Numbered from the stretch's first letter, positions 13,365 to 25,285 are shown. The stretch: DNA of 64,000 nt from Chrysomallon squamiferum (GCA_012295275.1 CM022665.1:3608667-3672666), one strand, 5' to 3'. Translations and numbers: made by a program. Notes: a model not told the origin generated them from the sequence alone.

Positions 13365-16300
13365 CTGAAAAGAAAATCAATATGAACTAGCTGCACGTGA
13401 TTATTTCATGACGAAAGAATTTTTTTTTTTTTTCTAAACTTAGATATTTTTCTATCAAGTTTTTTTTTTTTTCTTCCTTTTTTTTTTTTTTTTTTTTTAT
13501 ATATATATATATATAAAAAAGACTAATATTTAAATAAAATCTAAAATTTCACCATTTTATTCCTCAGCAAATTTATTAAGATTAAATGAAAAATATAGAA
13601 ATAGAAATATTTTATAATTTCTTACCTCATATCTGGTGAAAAATCTACACAGCAGGCATAACCAGCCACCTGTAAGAATTTTATAAAGTCAGATGAATAA
13701 TTGTTAATTTTAATCAGTAAACAGTAATTGAATCCAATTCAACATGCTATTATTTAAAATCCAGAGTGTTTTGGAAACCCAATTATTTTCATAAATAGGT
13801 TTATGTATATTTAGTTTAATTTTAATATTTTACAATTTTTAATAAATGTTTTCCTTAAAAATAAATCATGTTGACTGCAGTCTGTACCTAAGCACTTTGG
13901 ATAAAGAATGTTTGTTAATGATAAAACTTGGAATGATAGTTGAATTATTTTAGAAACTTGGCACTTCTTACTTAATTATGTGAAATATAAATTAACAAGA
14001 AGTAAAACTAAAGTAAAAAATTACTGTTACAAGTTCGGGTATTTTTATGAATTAATTTTAAGATAAAAACGTGGGAATTTTCTATCTGTGTAATGAAGCA
14101 AGAAGAAAAAGAAAAAACACTGAGAAGAATTACAGGTTAAAAGTGTATGTAATATCAAATCTTACCATGTGGCCAGTGAATGTTTTCTTTCTCATGAACT
14201 TGAAGCGGTTGAGGACATTAAAAACACAAATCTTGTTGTCCATGGATTGACAGGCAAGCCATTTACCTGTAACAAATAAAGTTTTAATCCAACATAACTT
14301 ATATAAGACACATCTACACCCACAATCTCAAACACACACACACACACACACAGATATATCTATACATATATACACATGTATATACACACAGACAGAGAGT
14401 AAAAAGAGAGGAGACAGAGAGATATACAGATATATACATACTAAAAGAAACATATTAAAGTTTTAAACACAGTACTGAATACCATTCATACAATCAAGAT
14501 AACCGTTTTTTGGATATAATATATGATGTCAAATAATCTTATTAAAATAACGATAACAATTATTCTTGATAATATTCTTGTAAAATAATAGTAGTCAAAA
14601 TGTTTTAAATTGTCTTAATTTTTAATGAGCATCTTCCTTACCATTTGGTGATAATGTTGTTGATGGCATGGAATGCATGGATGGATCAGCAATGTATTTA
14701 AAATCCACAGGTATATCCCTAAAAATGAACGAACAAAAAATTATAATTTATAAATTCAGTAGATTATGTATCTCATTATAAAATGATTATTCAGAAACAA
14801 ATTAGGAAGAAAATAAAAAATAAAAAAAAAAAAAAATAAAAATAAAAATAAAAAAAAAAAAAATAAAAATAAAAAATAAAAAAAATAAAAATAAAAATAA
14901 AAAAAAAAAAAAAAATAAAAATAAAAATAAAAATAAAAATAAAAATAAAAATAAACAAAATTAAAAAGAAAAAATTTAATTGAGTTTTCTTTTTTACAAA
15001 TTTCAGTACTAAGGTTAGTATGTGTAGATTTAATCAAGTAAAAAATAATATTAATCTCTCATGAATAAAACCTTTCAGTAACATAAACTGATTTTAAAAT
15101 TATTTATAAACTAAATCAAATTATTACCTGCTTTACACATATCACGATTTTACAAAAATTATCAAATAAATTGATATATTTTAGTAATCCAAAAAAAAAA
15201 AAAAAAAAATGTTATAATAATTTTTTTTTTAAATAACACTCCTAAATTAACCTTCAGTATTATGACATGATTTCTTAATAAATAGTTAACTACTAACCAT
15301 TCCCAGACTCGAAGACTCTTGTCATCTGATGTGCTCACAAATCTTCTATTCTGATCAACAAATGTTATAGAATTCACAGCACCAAGATGTCGGTCGTATT
15401 CTTGAACTATTTCACCAGACCGAATGTCCCACTAAGCAGTAAAAAAAAATTACAAGGAAATTTTAAATATTACAAATTTACAATTAGAATAATAAATAAG
15501 CTAATCAACAAATGTTATAGAATTAACAGCACCAAGATGCTGAACTGCTGAACTATTTTACCAGTCCAAATGCCACAATGAAAAATAAATATAAATTAAT
15601 TAATTATTAAAGAAATTTTGAATATTAATTATAAATTCACAACTGGAATAATTAAATAACATAATCAGTGCACTGTTTTTGTCACTGGACTATGTTTAAC
15701 AGTAAAAATGTTATGTAAAAATACTCACACAAACAATTTTCTTGTCGGATGTACCAGCAACAAAGAGATGTTGTTTGTCTTCATCAGGATGATACTTGAT
15801 ACAGTAAGGAACTTTACGACTTGTGAATCTTGACTTGCACTCACCTAGAGGCAAAATGTAAAATAAAAAAAATTCATAAAATTACTTGAGCTTTAGAAAT
15901 ATGCCAAAAATATCATGGTTATATATGTGTTTTTCTACAGTTTCATTGCATGTAGATGTAATAATGAAAGTATATTTTACATATTAACATCAATCAAAAC
16001 TATTCTGAACAGAACTGTCTGTAAAATGATCTCAAATAATTATAAGTTTAATATTTATTAGTTTAGGAAATAGATTTTGCCTATAATGAAATAATACATC
16101 TATGTATGTATTTCTTGAAATATTCTGTGAGTTTTAAAACAAATGAGTTCACGCTACCTGTTTCTGTATCCCACAGTCGGCAGTATCTGTCATATCCACA
16201 ACTGAGAAACTCATTTCCACTGTTGTTAAATGTTATGTCACGTACAGCCTGTTTGTGCCCTATGTAACTCCTTATACACCGTCTTTCATTGTACACCTCC

Positions 16301-19300
16301 CATATCTGAAACAAAAGTTCATATTTCACAGAACTGATAAAATTAAACACATAAACTGACAGAAACCTTTGCAAGTAAAGAAATGATTGCAGCTAAAAAC
16401 AGTATCTTCCTTATATCCCAAACAGAAAATTCTATTTTTTTTTTTTTTTTAAATAAATGAACTAAGGATTTTTGTCTAACTAAGGACAACATCAAGGAAT
16501 GGACTAAGCTGAACACAGTAACAATACGTCAGAAGGCAGAAGAAAGAATTCTACAGGCATGTGTCACAAATACCAATTGTCATGGTGGGTTGGATAGGTA
16601 AGATACATTAGATGTACATTAATGAGGTTTTGTTAAACCTGTACAAGAATAAATGATGGACAGACGTTTCATCCAATGCACACAGTTCACCAAATATCTG
16701 CATTAAAAAAAAAATCCAACATTTATTCAAGATCTTAATAAAAAAAAAATCAAACAAATGTAAGAACTTTTACTTCTGCTCCTGGTGAAATCTGTAATAC
16801 ACAGACAAACTGCTGAGATTCATATTCATTTCTGTATATCATAAAGTGACAGCTTTTAGACAAATGAATTTTTTGCAAACTCACCTTTATTTTGCAGTCC
16901 ATGCTGCAAGACAGCAATAAATGTGCAGTCTGTGGAAACCACCGAATGGCAGCAACACCTTTTGAGTGACCTGTCCAGGTATGGATCTGTTTTTTGGGCA
17001 GGAAACACTTCTCGGGTGGATATTCAGATTTGAGGTTAACACCAACGTCTTGTGGTGCATGAAGAAATGAACGGCCTTGGTAGTCATAGGCATCTTTAAC
17101 TGGAAATAAGATTTAAATTTGTTTTAAATATTAACAATAAAATCACAACAGTATCTATTAATAATCGAAGTTAAAATTTGTAAAAAAGCTATTATTAATC
17201 CTTCAAATCCCATTTGTTTTACTAATGTCCTTCTTTCTCAGGACTCATCCCTTTATAATACATGCGTTCAAACATCACCTTCTCATTTTCTTATTAATCT
17301 TATTTTCTTTCTCCACTTAAATGAAAGTACTTTTATAATATTATTTTACTTTTTTAGAAGGTAGTCTAAAATTACTGTGGCTAACAAAATTGGATCCCAA
17401 TGTAAAGTATATCATTTTTTCGCTAAATTGTAAAAGAAATAAAATAAAATTAACATATAATGCGACATGTCTTTATCAAATGAATGAGTCTATGTAACAA
17501 CCTGATCTTATCATTTACCATGAGACTTTTTATCTGAATTCAGTAAATATTACTGAATCGGGGAGAACATTTTCTGTCTTACTCTTAGGCTGGCAAATAT
17601 GTGTGGGCATTTGGTCCATAAAATTTAACAGTTTTTATACATGCACGGGCTGGCAATTCTCAGTAAATTCAAACCCCAAATGTTTATATGTACATTAATA
17701 TTTTACTTACTGTGTAATGTTGTTTTCTCTTCCATTGCTTTTTCTTCAACTTGTTTTCCTGCCTTGCTACGTTTAGCTAATATCACATCCAGCTCTTTTT
17801 GTTCCTCCTGTGAAAACACACAATGAAAACACACATTAGACAAATGTTTTTTTTTGTTGCTGGTTTTTTTTTATTTTTTTCAGTATTAATAATTTCATAA
17901 CACATTTTAATTTTGCATCTTGTTCTGAAGAAATACAAACCCTGTGTTAAGGATGGAAAACCTGTGTCATGGATGTTAAAAATTATGTTCTTTTACAATA
18001 GCAATATAAGAAAAAGAAGAAGAAGAAGCTCAAAAGTAAAACATAACTTAACAACAGCATTTTACTAAACACATTTACAAAAACTGAATAAATCTTTCTA
18101 GCCTCAACATATTTTTTTCAAAGAAAACTACTTTATAAAACTGTATTTGTTCTTTTTTCTTCAAAATATGGAAATATTCTCCATACATTGTAAAGTGGAC
18201 CTTTAACCACATAACTTGAAAATATGGAAAATCTATTTAGTTATTTGTACCTCTACAGGTATTCTAGTCTCTAAAACAAATCAGTTGATTATACAGGAGA
18301 AAAACTACTTTACTGAAAAAAGGAGAAATGCCAACTGCAGGAAAACAGTCAACTTTAAAATGTTTTAATATTGTAACAAAACGAACTACATTTATGTACT
18401 ATCTAATTTAAAACTGAAGGATAAAATTACTCACCTCACTTGGCTTCATCACAGTTTTCTCATCAGTGTATTTTCCCCATGGACCAAGGTAACCCTCAAT
18501 ATCTGCTGGATCTCGATTTGTCACCTTCTTTCTTTTCATACCTTTCTGTTTATTAGATTCAAACACAGTCAAACCTGATAATAAATAAACAAATTATTGG
18601 TTAGTAAAATAAACATAATTTGTTTTTAAACATTTATATATTATTACTACCTTTTATCTTTTTTTTCTTTACAAACAAATTATTGTTGAGTAAAACTAAA
18701 TATTGGTTCAGATTTGTATTTTAATTGTATCATTTTGAAATCAAATTGAAAAACAAATGATATATATATATTTTTTTTTTTATTTCAGTAAACATCCTCC
18801 TTCTGACTGCTAGACAGAAAATTTATTACTGATACAATAAATAACAAGTAAACAATAATTTAATAAACAAACATATATAATGAATTAACAAGTTATAATA
18901 AATAAATAAATAAATCTATCAAAATACATTTGCTCTCTTCAGCAGCTTTTGTGTCACCAACAACAACTTCATCAGCAACTTCCTTGTCCACACTTGGGTC
19001 CACAGCATAACCTGTAATTACAAATAGTGGATTTTAGTTTAAATGGCTGACAGACTGTAACAATTAACATGCTAATCAGAGAAGCTGTTAGAAGCTGTGA
19101 AGGATATTAGGATGCCTGTGACAGTCACACTCTTTGACAAAGGCAAGAGGTGTGTCTGGTTAAATATATATTTAAAAAACTCTTAAGCTCAAGACAATTG
19201 CTGTGTCATACCCCGAGAAAAATAATCATAAAACTATAAATTGTAACAATTGCTAAACTTTATTTAAGATATTAATGAGGTTTATTTATGTGACATAGCA

Positions 19301-21988
19301 TAAAAGATCAATTCTTTTTCTAACCAATATTTTTTTTTTGGCTTTCACAGAATTTAGGAATATTTTAGTATCTCAAGGCTTTTAAAATTCTTTTTGTGAG
19401 AAAAAGGATTAAAATATCCATTGAAATATAAATTTAGCAATATATACAAATGGTCAAATTATAAGTTATTGTTTTATTTGTTATTAGCAATTAATCTTTC
19501 CTAACAATAAAGGATGATAATCAAATAGTTTTATTAAGTTCACAAGGATGCATAGATGCTGATATTGACATTTTCCTTTTGAATTGTGATAAAAATTATA
19601 AATAAAAAAAATAAAAAAATAATAATAATAAAAAAATAAGGGTTTTCAAATATAATACATATGAGAATAATTCTTTGGAAACAATGAGAATAATTCTTCA
19701 AAAAGACCAACTTTTTGGTCATGTGAACATTTGGTTTGAGTTTTAAATTTAATTATTATTTTCAATAAATGTAACAATTCCTACCAAAACTGGTGAATGT
19801 TCTTCTCTGGTTCTCAAACTGAAACTCGTTGAAGTGTGCTTCCTCCACGTAGCCTGCCAGCATGTTTCTATTTGCTGAAAACTGCTGAGTTTTAAATGGG
19901 TTTAATGGTCCAGCCTGGAGAGTGATATCAAATTACAATTAAGCAAGTTAAAGGAAAAAAAAAAAAAAAAAATTGAAATGATAAATTTATTTTGTTTAAA
20001 TATTTACACAATACACAGTAATAAAGTTCTATTATTAATGTACCTCTTTTTCAAATGATATTTATTTGTGAATCACTTTATTATTTCAGTTAAATATTAA
20101 TTTATTAGGTGTCAGAAAACAACAACAACAACAACAACTCTTCCTGAGAAATGAAATGAATTTTCATCAACACATCAATGATAAAACACTGAAGCGAGAA
20201 CTAGTACATCTGTTACATAACCAGTTGACCTTGGTGTATGAAGTCAATGGTTTGTGTTTTCCTGTCTGTGGACAGGCACATATAAAGAATCTCCTGTTGC
20301 TGATAAGCAAGCAGCCAGTTTCCTCTCTCACATTATCATACAAAACCAAATATTTTACATCTAATAATCATTAATAAGCTGAGATGTACTGAAGTGTCAT
20401 TAAACAAATATTTATTTGTTATTTTAAACATGATTACACTAAATTTTTCATTTTGTTTTTGACATGTATTATAATAATTAGTTGATGTTAAATCTTACCT
20501 CAGGAGCATACAGCTCTTCAAATTTAGGGTTATATTTGATTTCTTTCACTGTTTTGTCAATGACCCGTGTCTTCCCAAGATCCTAAAATAAAATATGAAA
20601 TCAACACAAAATGATAATCTTTAAACATTTCTTAAATTAAAAAAAAGTAATTCAAATTTCAATGATTGTAGTCTGCCAAATTTCATACAAATGTTTAGAG
20701 TAGCAGGCACTCAATTTTGGACACCAAAATGTGGGGTGTTCTCAGTAAATGATGTGGCCATAGTCATTGCTGATGCTACCAGTGTCTGAAAAATTTGATG
20801 TTTTATTTATTTTCTTAGATCTAGTAATTATTTGGTACAATATTCCAATTTCTGATAAAGATGTTGGTTATGAAAATAATTCTTAGCAAGTCAGATTTTT
20901 ATGAACGTTTTTTTTTATATCTATATAATGAAGTCATACGGCAAATTAATGGTAGTTAATGTTATTAAACAAAAATAATAATAATAATGTTAGAAGCATG
21001 CTTGAAAATGTAAATGCCTCCACAATTATAAGCTGATATTTTTGTATACTGGTTTAATTTTTATGGAGTTTTGGAGAATTACATAATTAAGGCATAAGGT
21101 ACATATGAGCTAATTAGTGCAGTTAATTAATTAACTAAAATTTAGAATGGTTTAGTAACATGCTTTAAAATACTGCATAGCTCAAGAACTTGTCTAAAGC
21201 TTCATTTTGATATGTATACAATTTCAGTCAATATGAGATATTCAGTGTTTATGTTGCCAAATGGAAGAAATCAATCACAGTTTGTTCACATATTCTAACA
21301 GAAAAATACCAGCAAAATTTTATTCAGATAAAAATTCTTAACTTTTTTCATATCATTGCCATCAAAGATATTTTGGTGTCATTTTAATCTGGGGTTTTTT
21401 CTTATGATATATAATTTTATAGAAAAATATCAAAAAAAACCCCAAAACAACCCCCCTCCTGTCTCATGCCTATTAGTATTAACTACTTACTATTACATAA
21501 TATTAGCAATTAAACTTCAGTATAATAAAAACTTATGAATTAAGTTTTAAATACCAAATAAATAATTTAAAATTACTTAAACTTTGTTAAAGCGTTTATA
21601 CGTGGTGTTACTATTATCTAATCAAAATTATAAAAAAAACCTTTTAACTTAGGTTCAAACTGTTCAATAGTAAAAAAAAAAAAAAAAAAAGAAGAAGTAG
21701 TATTGAAGTTACTTTTAAGTACTTATAGTTTTAATACTTTTAGTTTTTACAGACATAACTGTAAGTTGTAACAATAACATTATACATACAATGAAAATTG
21801 AATAAAATTATAATACATACATTTGAAACAACAACTGGTGCGGCATTTAACGCAATGGTTGATGATATACTGTTGTTTTTGTTAACTGGCTGTAAATGAG
21901 CGGTAAATTCTTCAGGTTTTTCTTCTGTTTCACTGTCATCGTCACTAGAACTGCTTTTGTAATCATTTAAACGTAGTAAAGATGCCAT
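13187..21988 (-). CDS. CDC40: pre-mRNA-processing factor 17 (CDC40/PRP17), complete, 14 coding exons
   Basis: Spliceosomal WD40 protein needed for the second transesterification step. Exons, in coding order, join to 1716 bases = 571 residues, close to the ~579 of the human protein, and every intron has GT/AG with matching phases. Residues 1-56 are acidic and serine-rich ([11 protein letters not shown] start). Then come the CDC40 signatures [36 protein letters not shown] and [10 protein letters not shown] seven-bladed WD40 propeller follows from about residue 274 ([10 protein letters not shown]) to the end, with [30 protein letters not shown] and [11 protein letters not shown] at the C-terminus. 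The ATG is the first in frame; stops lie upstream. It is head-to-head with WASF and convergent with the ATPase gene. Intron 9 side carries a decayed copy of part of exon 10. Assignment is by recognition of family sequence. Confidence 0.97.
13626..13669 (-). CDS. CDC40: CDC40 exon 13 (44 bp)
   Basis: Very short exon, [14 protein letters not shown] plus two bases of a serine codon; acceptor cttacag, donor gtaag. The frame is confirmed by both neighbours. Confidence 0.96.
14166..14266 (-). CDS. CDC40: CDC40 exon 12
   Basis: [20 protein letters not shown], then KKTFTGHM; acceptor gttacag, donor gtaag. Confidence 0.96.
14331..14352. repeat. (CA)n microsatellite
   Basis: Eleven CA units inside a CDC40 intron. 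Confidence 0.9.
14642..14718 (-). CDS. CDC40: CDC40 exon 11
   Basis: [18 protein letters not shown] and TTLSPN; acceptor ttttag, donor gtaagg. Confidence 0.96.
14811..14965. repeat. (TAAAA)n low-complexity repeat
   Basis: About 150 bases of taaaa/taaa units in a CDC40 intron; the antisense strand reads as a meaningless FYFYF frame. Confidence 0.9.
15298..15431 (-). CDS. CDC40: CDC40 exon 10
   Basis: [20 protein letters not shown] and [15 protein letters not shown]. Donor gttagt, ends phase 2. The upstream half is partly duplicated at 15501-15667. Confidence 0.97.
15501..15667 (-). pseudogene. decayed tandem copy of CDC40 exon 10 and its upstream intron
   Basis: On the + strand, aatcaacaaatgttatag, cagcaccaagatg and a diverged version of ttgaactatttcaccag occur at about 15351-15425 (true exon) and again from 15501. 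The flanking intron also matches, giving two units of about 150-165 bp in tandem. The second copy lost bases (the tcggtcgtattc part is altered) and would break the frame, so I take the unit inside the annotated exon as functional. Confidence 0.8.
15729..15844 (-). CDS. CDC40: CDC40 exon 9
   Basis: [19 protein letters not shown] then GTSDKKIVC. Acceptor cctctag, donor gtgagt. Confidence 0.96.
16158..16305 (-). CDS. CDC40: CDC40 exon 8
   Basis: [20 protein letters not shown] through [12 protein letters not shown], the second WD repeat. Donor gtagcg is non-optimal at +5 and +6, but the joined reading frame (ETG then ECKSRF) matches the family. Confidence 0.95.
16482..16601 (+). mobile_element. 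LINE remnant (C-terminal end of reverse-transcriptase ORF)
   Basis: A 39-codon open stretch reads [20 protein letters not shown] and ends [14 protein letters not shown] then TAA. The DNI.EWT......R.AE.R spacing is typical of the last residues of non-LTR element polyproteins. It sits antisense in a CDC40 intron. No RT core is nearby, so this is a 5'-truncated fossil. Confidence 0.55.
16885..17099 (-). CDS. CDC40: CDC40 exon 7 (start of WD40 propeller)
   Basis: [35 protein letters not shown] and [12 protein letters not shown]; the last two frame the first WD repeat. Donor gtgagt. Confidence 0.97.
17711..17807 (-). CDS. CDC40: CDC40 exon 6
   Basis: [19 protein letters not shown], the charged helix before the propeller; acceptor ttcacag, donor gtaagt. 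Confidence 0.93.
18435..18574 (-). CDS. CDC40: CDC40 exon 5
   Basis: [16 protein letters not shown], then [18 protein letters not shown], a near-invariant CDC40 block. Donor gtgagt, ends phase 0. Confidence 0.96.
18928..19011 (-). CDS. CDC40: CDC40 exon 4
   Basis: Begins GYAVDPSVD across the junction, then a variable valine/glutamate-rich linker. 84 bases, phase 1 to 1, donor gtattt. Confidence 0.88.
19785..19914 (-). CDS. CDC40: CDC40 exon 3
   Basis: Acceptor ctccag, donor gtagga, ends phase 1. Encodes [23 protein letters not shown] and FENQRRTF. Confidence 0.96.
20195..20415 (+). mobile_element. degraded tRNA-derived SINE (molluscan type)
   Basis: Ordered blocks cctgtctgtggacaggcac, atataaagaatctcctgttgc, gtttcctctctcacattatc, ttttacatctaataatc and gtcattaaacaaatattt match, in order and spacing, the body and tail of a SINE I recall from bivalve and gastropod genomes (the form with the kgtgCATATAAAAGATCCCTTGCTG phrase). 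The tRNA-like head is not clear. It lies in CDC40 intron 2, antisense to the gene. Open frames here on both strands are by-products. Confidence 0.65.
20499..20582 (-). CDS. CDC40: CDC40 exon 2
   Basis: 28 codons, phase 0/0, acceptor ttttag and donor gtaaga. [16 protein letters not shown] matches the conserved VQYNPTYETMFAPE block. Confidence 0.95.
21821..21988 (-). CDS. CDC40: CDC40 exon 1 (start codon)
   Basis: ATG at 21986-21988, 56 codons, donor gtatgt. Low-complexity acidic N-terminus with an [12 protein letters not shown] run; weakly conserved in the family, as expected. Confidence 0.88.
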
Positions 21989-22455
21989 TTTCTTAAGTGT
22001 ATGTTTCGATTTGTAATAATGTTACGAAATTCAAAATTAGGAACTAAATGGCATCTGGACAATCGTGGCTTGGATAGTTAGACTGGTACATCCAAATAAT
22101 TATTTTGATTAAACAGTTCTAAAATTGAGGATATATAATTATAAAGCGCTATATATTTCAAATACCAGTTAAGATTCAGTTCGGGAGAAACACAATAATT
22201 CATGCTACAGATGATATCCAAAAGTATAATAATTTAATGTTTGTTTTACCAAAATGAAATTACAGCCATAATAAGGTTATGTTGTATAAACCTATATTTA
22301 TTAATAAGATGAAAACATTAAAGAAAGCATTGGATATTATAGCTATTATTGCATTAGAAAAAATGGCGACAAAAAGGGAACATTTTCTGGGTAAAAAAAA
22401 GTAACTCTGACATTTGCGTAATTAGAAGCGATAACCTTGTTATTCTTTCGTTATT

Positions 22456-22458
<3 letters not shown>

Positions 22459-22504
<46 letters not shown>
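22459..22504. repeat. (CA)n microsatellite
   Basis: About 22 CA units upstream of CDC40. Confidence 0.92.
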
Positions 22505-22505
<1 letters not shown>

Positions 22506-23024
22506 TCACACTGATACTACATTCCTAGAAAATAATAAAGTAAAAAGAACAGATTAAATGAAATTTTATTGACTAACAAGAACATAGTAATTTACATAAA
22601 ATGTATTATTTTTTTTTTATTGTATTTTATTTTTAATTATTAAACTATTCAGTTGGACATAAATTACTGGTACACAGTTGTTAAATATATATGAACGTTA
22701 TCTAACCTGTACAACACCCATTTCTAAATCAGTTTCTAAACTGAATTACTTGATCCTGCCATTTTATTCTGATTATTACGGCTTGTTTCACTAGCATTAT
22801 TTAAACATTATAATAACAAAAGACATAAATGAAATTTAAGATAATGTTAAACTAAGTTATACTTTAATTAACTAGTGCAATACAAAAATATATTTGACTA
22901 TTTATTCATATACACTGTAATAAACTGGAAATGGAATTTTGTTGTTTTTGTTTCTTTGTATATTTTATTTTTATTTTAAAGGAAGGATTTGTTTGGCATG
23001 ATTGATTCAAGTCTTGACAAACAG

Positions 23025-23057
23025 TGATAATGATAATAATAATAATAATAATAATAC
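23025..23057. repeat. (AAT)n microsatellite
   Basis: Ten or so aat units with one imperfect unit at the left. Confidence 0.88.
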
Positions 23058-24858
23058 ATTCATGATACTGTTTTTAAATTTTGTACGATTATAAAACGGA
23101 TTTAAAGTTTCATTTCTAGGATACTTTTGACACTGAATTGTATATTAATGTTTCAAAACCATTCCAACCTCTCGAACTGAATTTTTGGTAAGTAATGATC
23201 GGTGAAGTATATTTATTTTTTCATTAATGAAAGTCTTTATCAACATATTTGGTTTTGTTATCAAATTTATAATAATTCGATATATATTTTTCGATTATTA
23301 ATAAAACATTAAATTCTCGGTTGACGAGACGTCTCGAGAATCGCCATTTTGACATTTCCTCCTCTGAGAATGTGACAAATATTTGTGATTTTGAGTTTGT
23401 TTTGATTCCACGACATTAAAAAAAAGATGTTATTTAATATATGTACAGTATTCAGGTTAGTATACAATAATTTGTTTTATATGATAATGCTAAATGTGTT
23501 TCTGGGACGATTAAGCGTGACAAGTTTCCAGGGGCAGGGGTGTGACCTAAATTTGGGATTTTTTCTCTATCGTCTTGTTTGTAAATGAAAACTGTTGATT
23601 AAAATTCCCTTGATATGTTCAAATATTTCGAAAATATCTGCATTAACAGTATGTTTATACAATATGTAATATCTTTAGCTGTATGTAAGACTGGATGGGA
23701 ATATTGTAATACATTTCGAGAGAATTGTTCGTACTGAAACTACATCAAAATGAAAATTCATTAGTCATACAATGATACACTACAGTGAGTGAAAATAACG
23801 GGCTTTCCTAATATAGTCTTTTGTTATTATCATTCTACTCTCATAGTGTGGAAGCTGTACTGATGATATGAATGAGTTAGATAAATTATTTAAAATTTGC
23901 ATAGACATTTATGTACACAGTGCTTAATAAACTAATACATTAATATTTTCTGTTAACTAGTGATACATATTACTGTGACAGTAAATAGGTTACATATGGG
24001 AAAATAGAAAATTTATGATTATAAATATCATGATGTTAGAATAGTACATTTCAAACTGCACCTTGATGAACTGTCAAACATTTGGCATTGTTCAGAGTTT
24101 GTATCAGAAGGCACAGATGTGTGTATTTGAAGCAGCTGTGCAGTTATGTCATAAAGTCTGTTGGACTATTGAATGTTGACAATGTATTGCAGCTGGTTGA
24201 TAAGAGGTACACATGGAAACAAATTGTGGGTCATTTAGGGTGACTTTTTTCTCTCAGAATTGTACTTCGTATGATTAAGACTAAATACAAAATGCTATAA
24301 TTTCTTTTTATGGTGATCATCATTAGCAAGCACATCACTGTACCATTTTTTTTTTTTTTTCTAAAAGTTACTGACAGGCTTGTTCTTGTATGTTAGATGA
24401 TAACTTTATTATGTGTAGGGTTTTTGTTGCAGCAGTCTTTTTCCCAAGCGTCAGGCAACTTAATTTTTATCAAATGTTCACAAAGGTCATTGATATTGCT
24501 GCAGCTAATAGTTACATTATAGTTAATAACTAATCAAAACTACATTTCTTTGACTGCTGAGCAAAGCTCCATTTATTGCATTTTTTTTATTTTATCTTGT
24601 TGCAGCATTTTTAGATTAAAGTTAAGAAAGTAGAGATGTCTAATTAACATAACACTCATCTGAAAGCATGGAGTTTTGACTTCAATGCCATGGTAAAATT
24701 TGAAGCCTGTTTTTGATATATTCATACGAATCTTGGAAAACAAGTCAAAGGAAATAAAGTTGTAGAAAAAACCCAAGAAAAAAGAAATGTATTAGCAATG
24801 AAAGATAGATTAAACACATTTTGTCGGAGTTTTTTGTTAATGTTGGTGGTTTAGGCAG

Positions 24859-25098
24859 ATGTTCCACCCAATACCACAAAGAAATTCCGACATATTTCCA
24901 CCACAACTTTGTTTTGGAAGTCGCCTACTTGGTATACATGAACCCATCACAACAGATTTTGTTATCACACTTATTGCTATGAATAACTTCCATATTAAAC
25001 ATACTTCTGACACTAGAGCAAGCTGCAGAATATATAGTGAAACACATTTTAACCTGGGACATTTTATAAATCATTTACAAAGGAAGCCTTTAGTTTAA
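24859..25098 (+). mobile_element. possible LTR-retrotransposon protease fragment
   Basis: A 79-codon open stretch contains FVITLIAMNNFHIKH followed by DTRASCRIYSETHFN. The hydrophobic strand plus DT.AS.......F spacing resembles retropepsins of Gypsy-type elements, where the catalytic triad is DTG/DSG; here glycine is replaced by arginine, which should kill activity. No reverse transcriptase, integrase or LTRs are visible, so this is at best a decayed scrap. Confidence 0.35.
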
Positions 25099-25285
25099 AT
25101 CTGTTTTAATCAGTAAGCTAGACCCAAACATCACCCCTGCACAATATGAAGACTCTTTCTTTAATCCTGTCTAATTGATCCTAATTAATAAGTGTTACAA
25201 ATCACCCCCCCCCTGCACAATATGAAGACTCTTTCTTTAATCTAGCCTAATTGACCTAATCAATAAGCTTAACAATTACCCCATA
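25098..25285. repeat. 76-bp tandem repeat, about 2.3 copies
   Basis: gcacaatatgaagactcttt starts at 25139 and again at 25215, with matching sequence after each; a diverged partial copy precedes the first. Confidence 0.8.

Larger units (their letters stand above)
21984..23455. promoter_or_regulatory. candidate bidirectional CDC40/WASF promoter region
   Basis: Three YY1-like cores (ATGGC / GCCAT) occur: over the CDC40 start codon (21984-21990), at 22361-22370 (aaatggcgac) and at 23341-23350 (tcgccatttt). A perfect 12-base palindrome with a CRE-like centre (cgagacgtctcg) lies at 23325-23336. YY1 sites near start sites are common in animal housekeeping genes. A possible untranslated WASF exon could end at 23455 before gttagt. 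All of this is inference. Confidence 0.3.

Noticed and set aside
14756-15037. Open frame of 93 codons on the - strand rich in F and Y
   Set aside because: It is the translation of a (TAAAA)n repeat in a CDC40 intron.
20156-20374. Overlapping open frames of 72 and 60 codons on both strands
   Set aside because: They lie over the degraded SINE and have no independent support.
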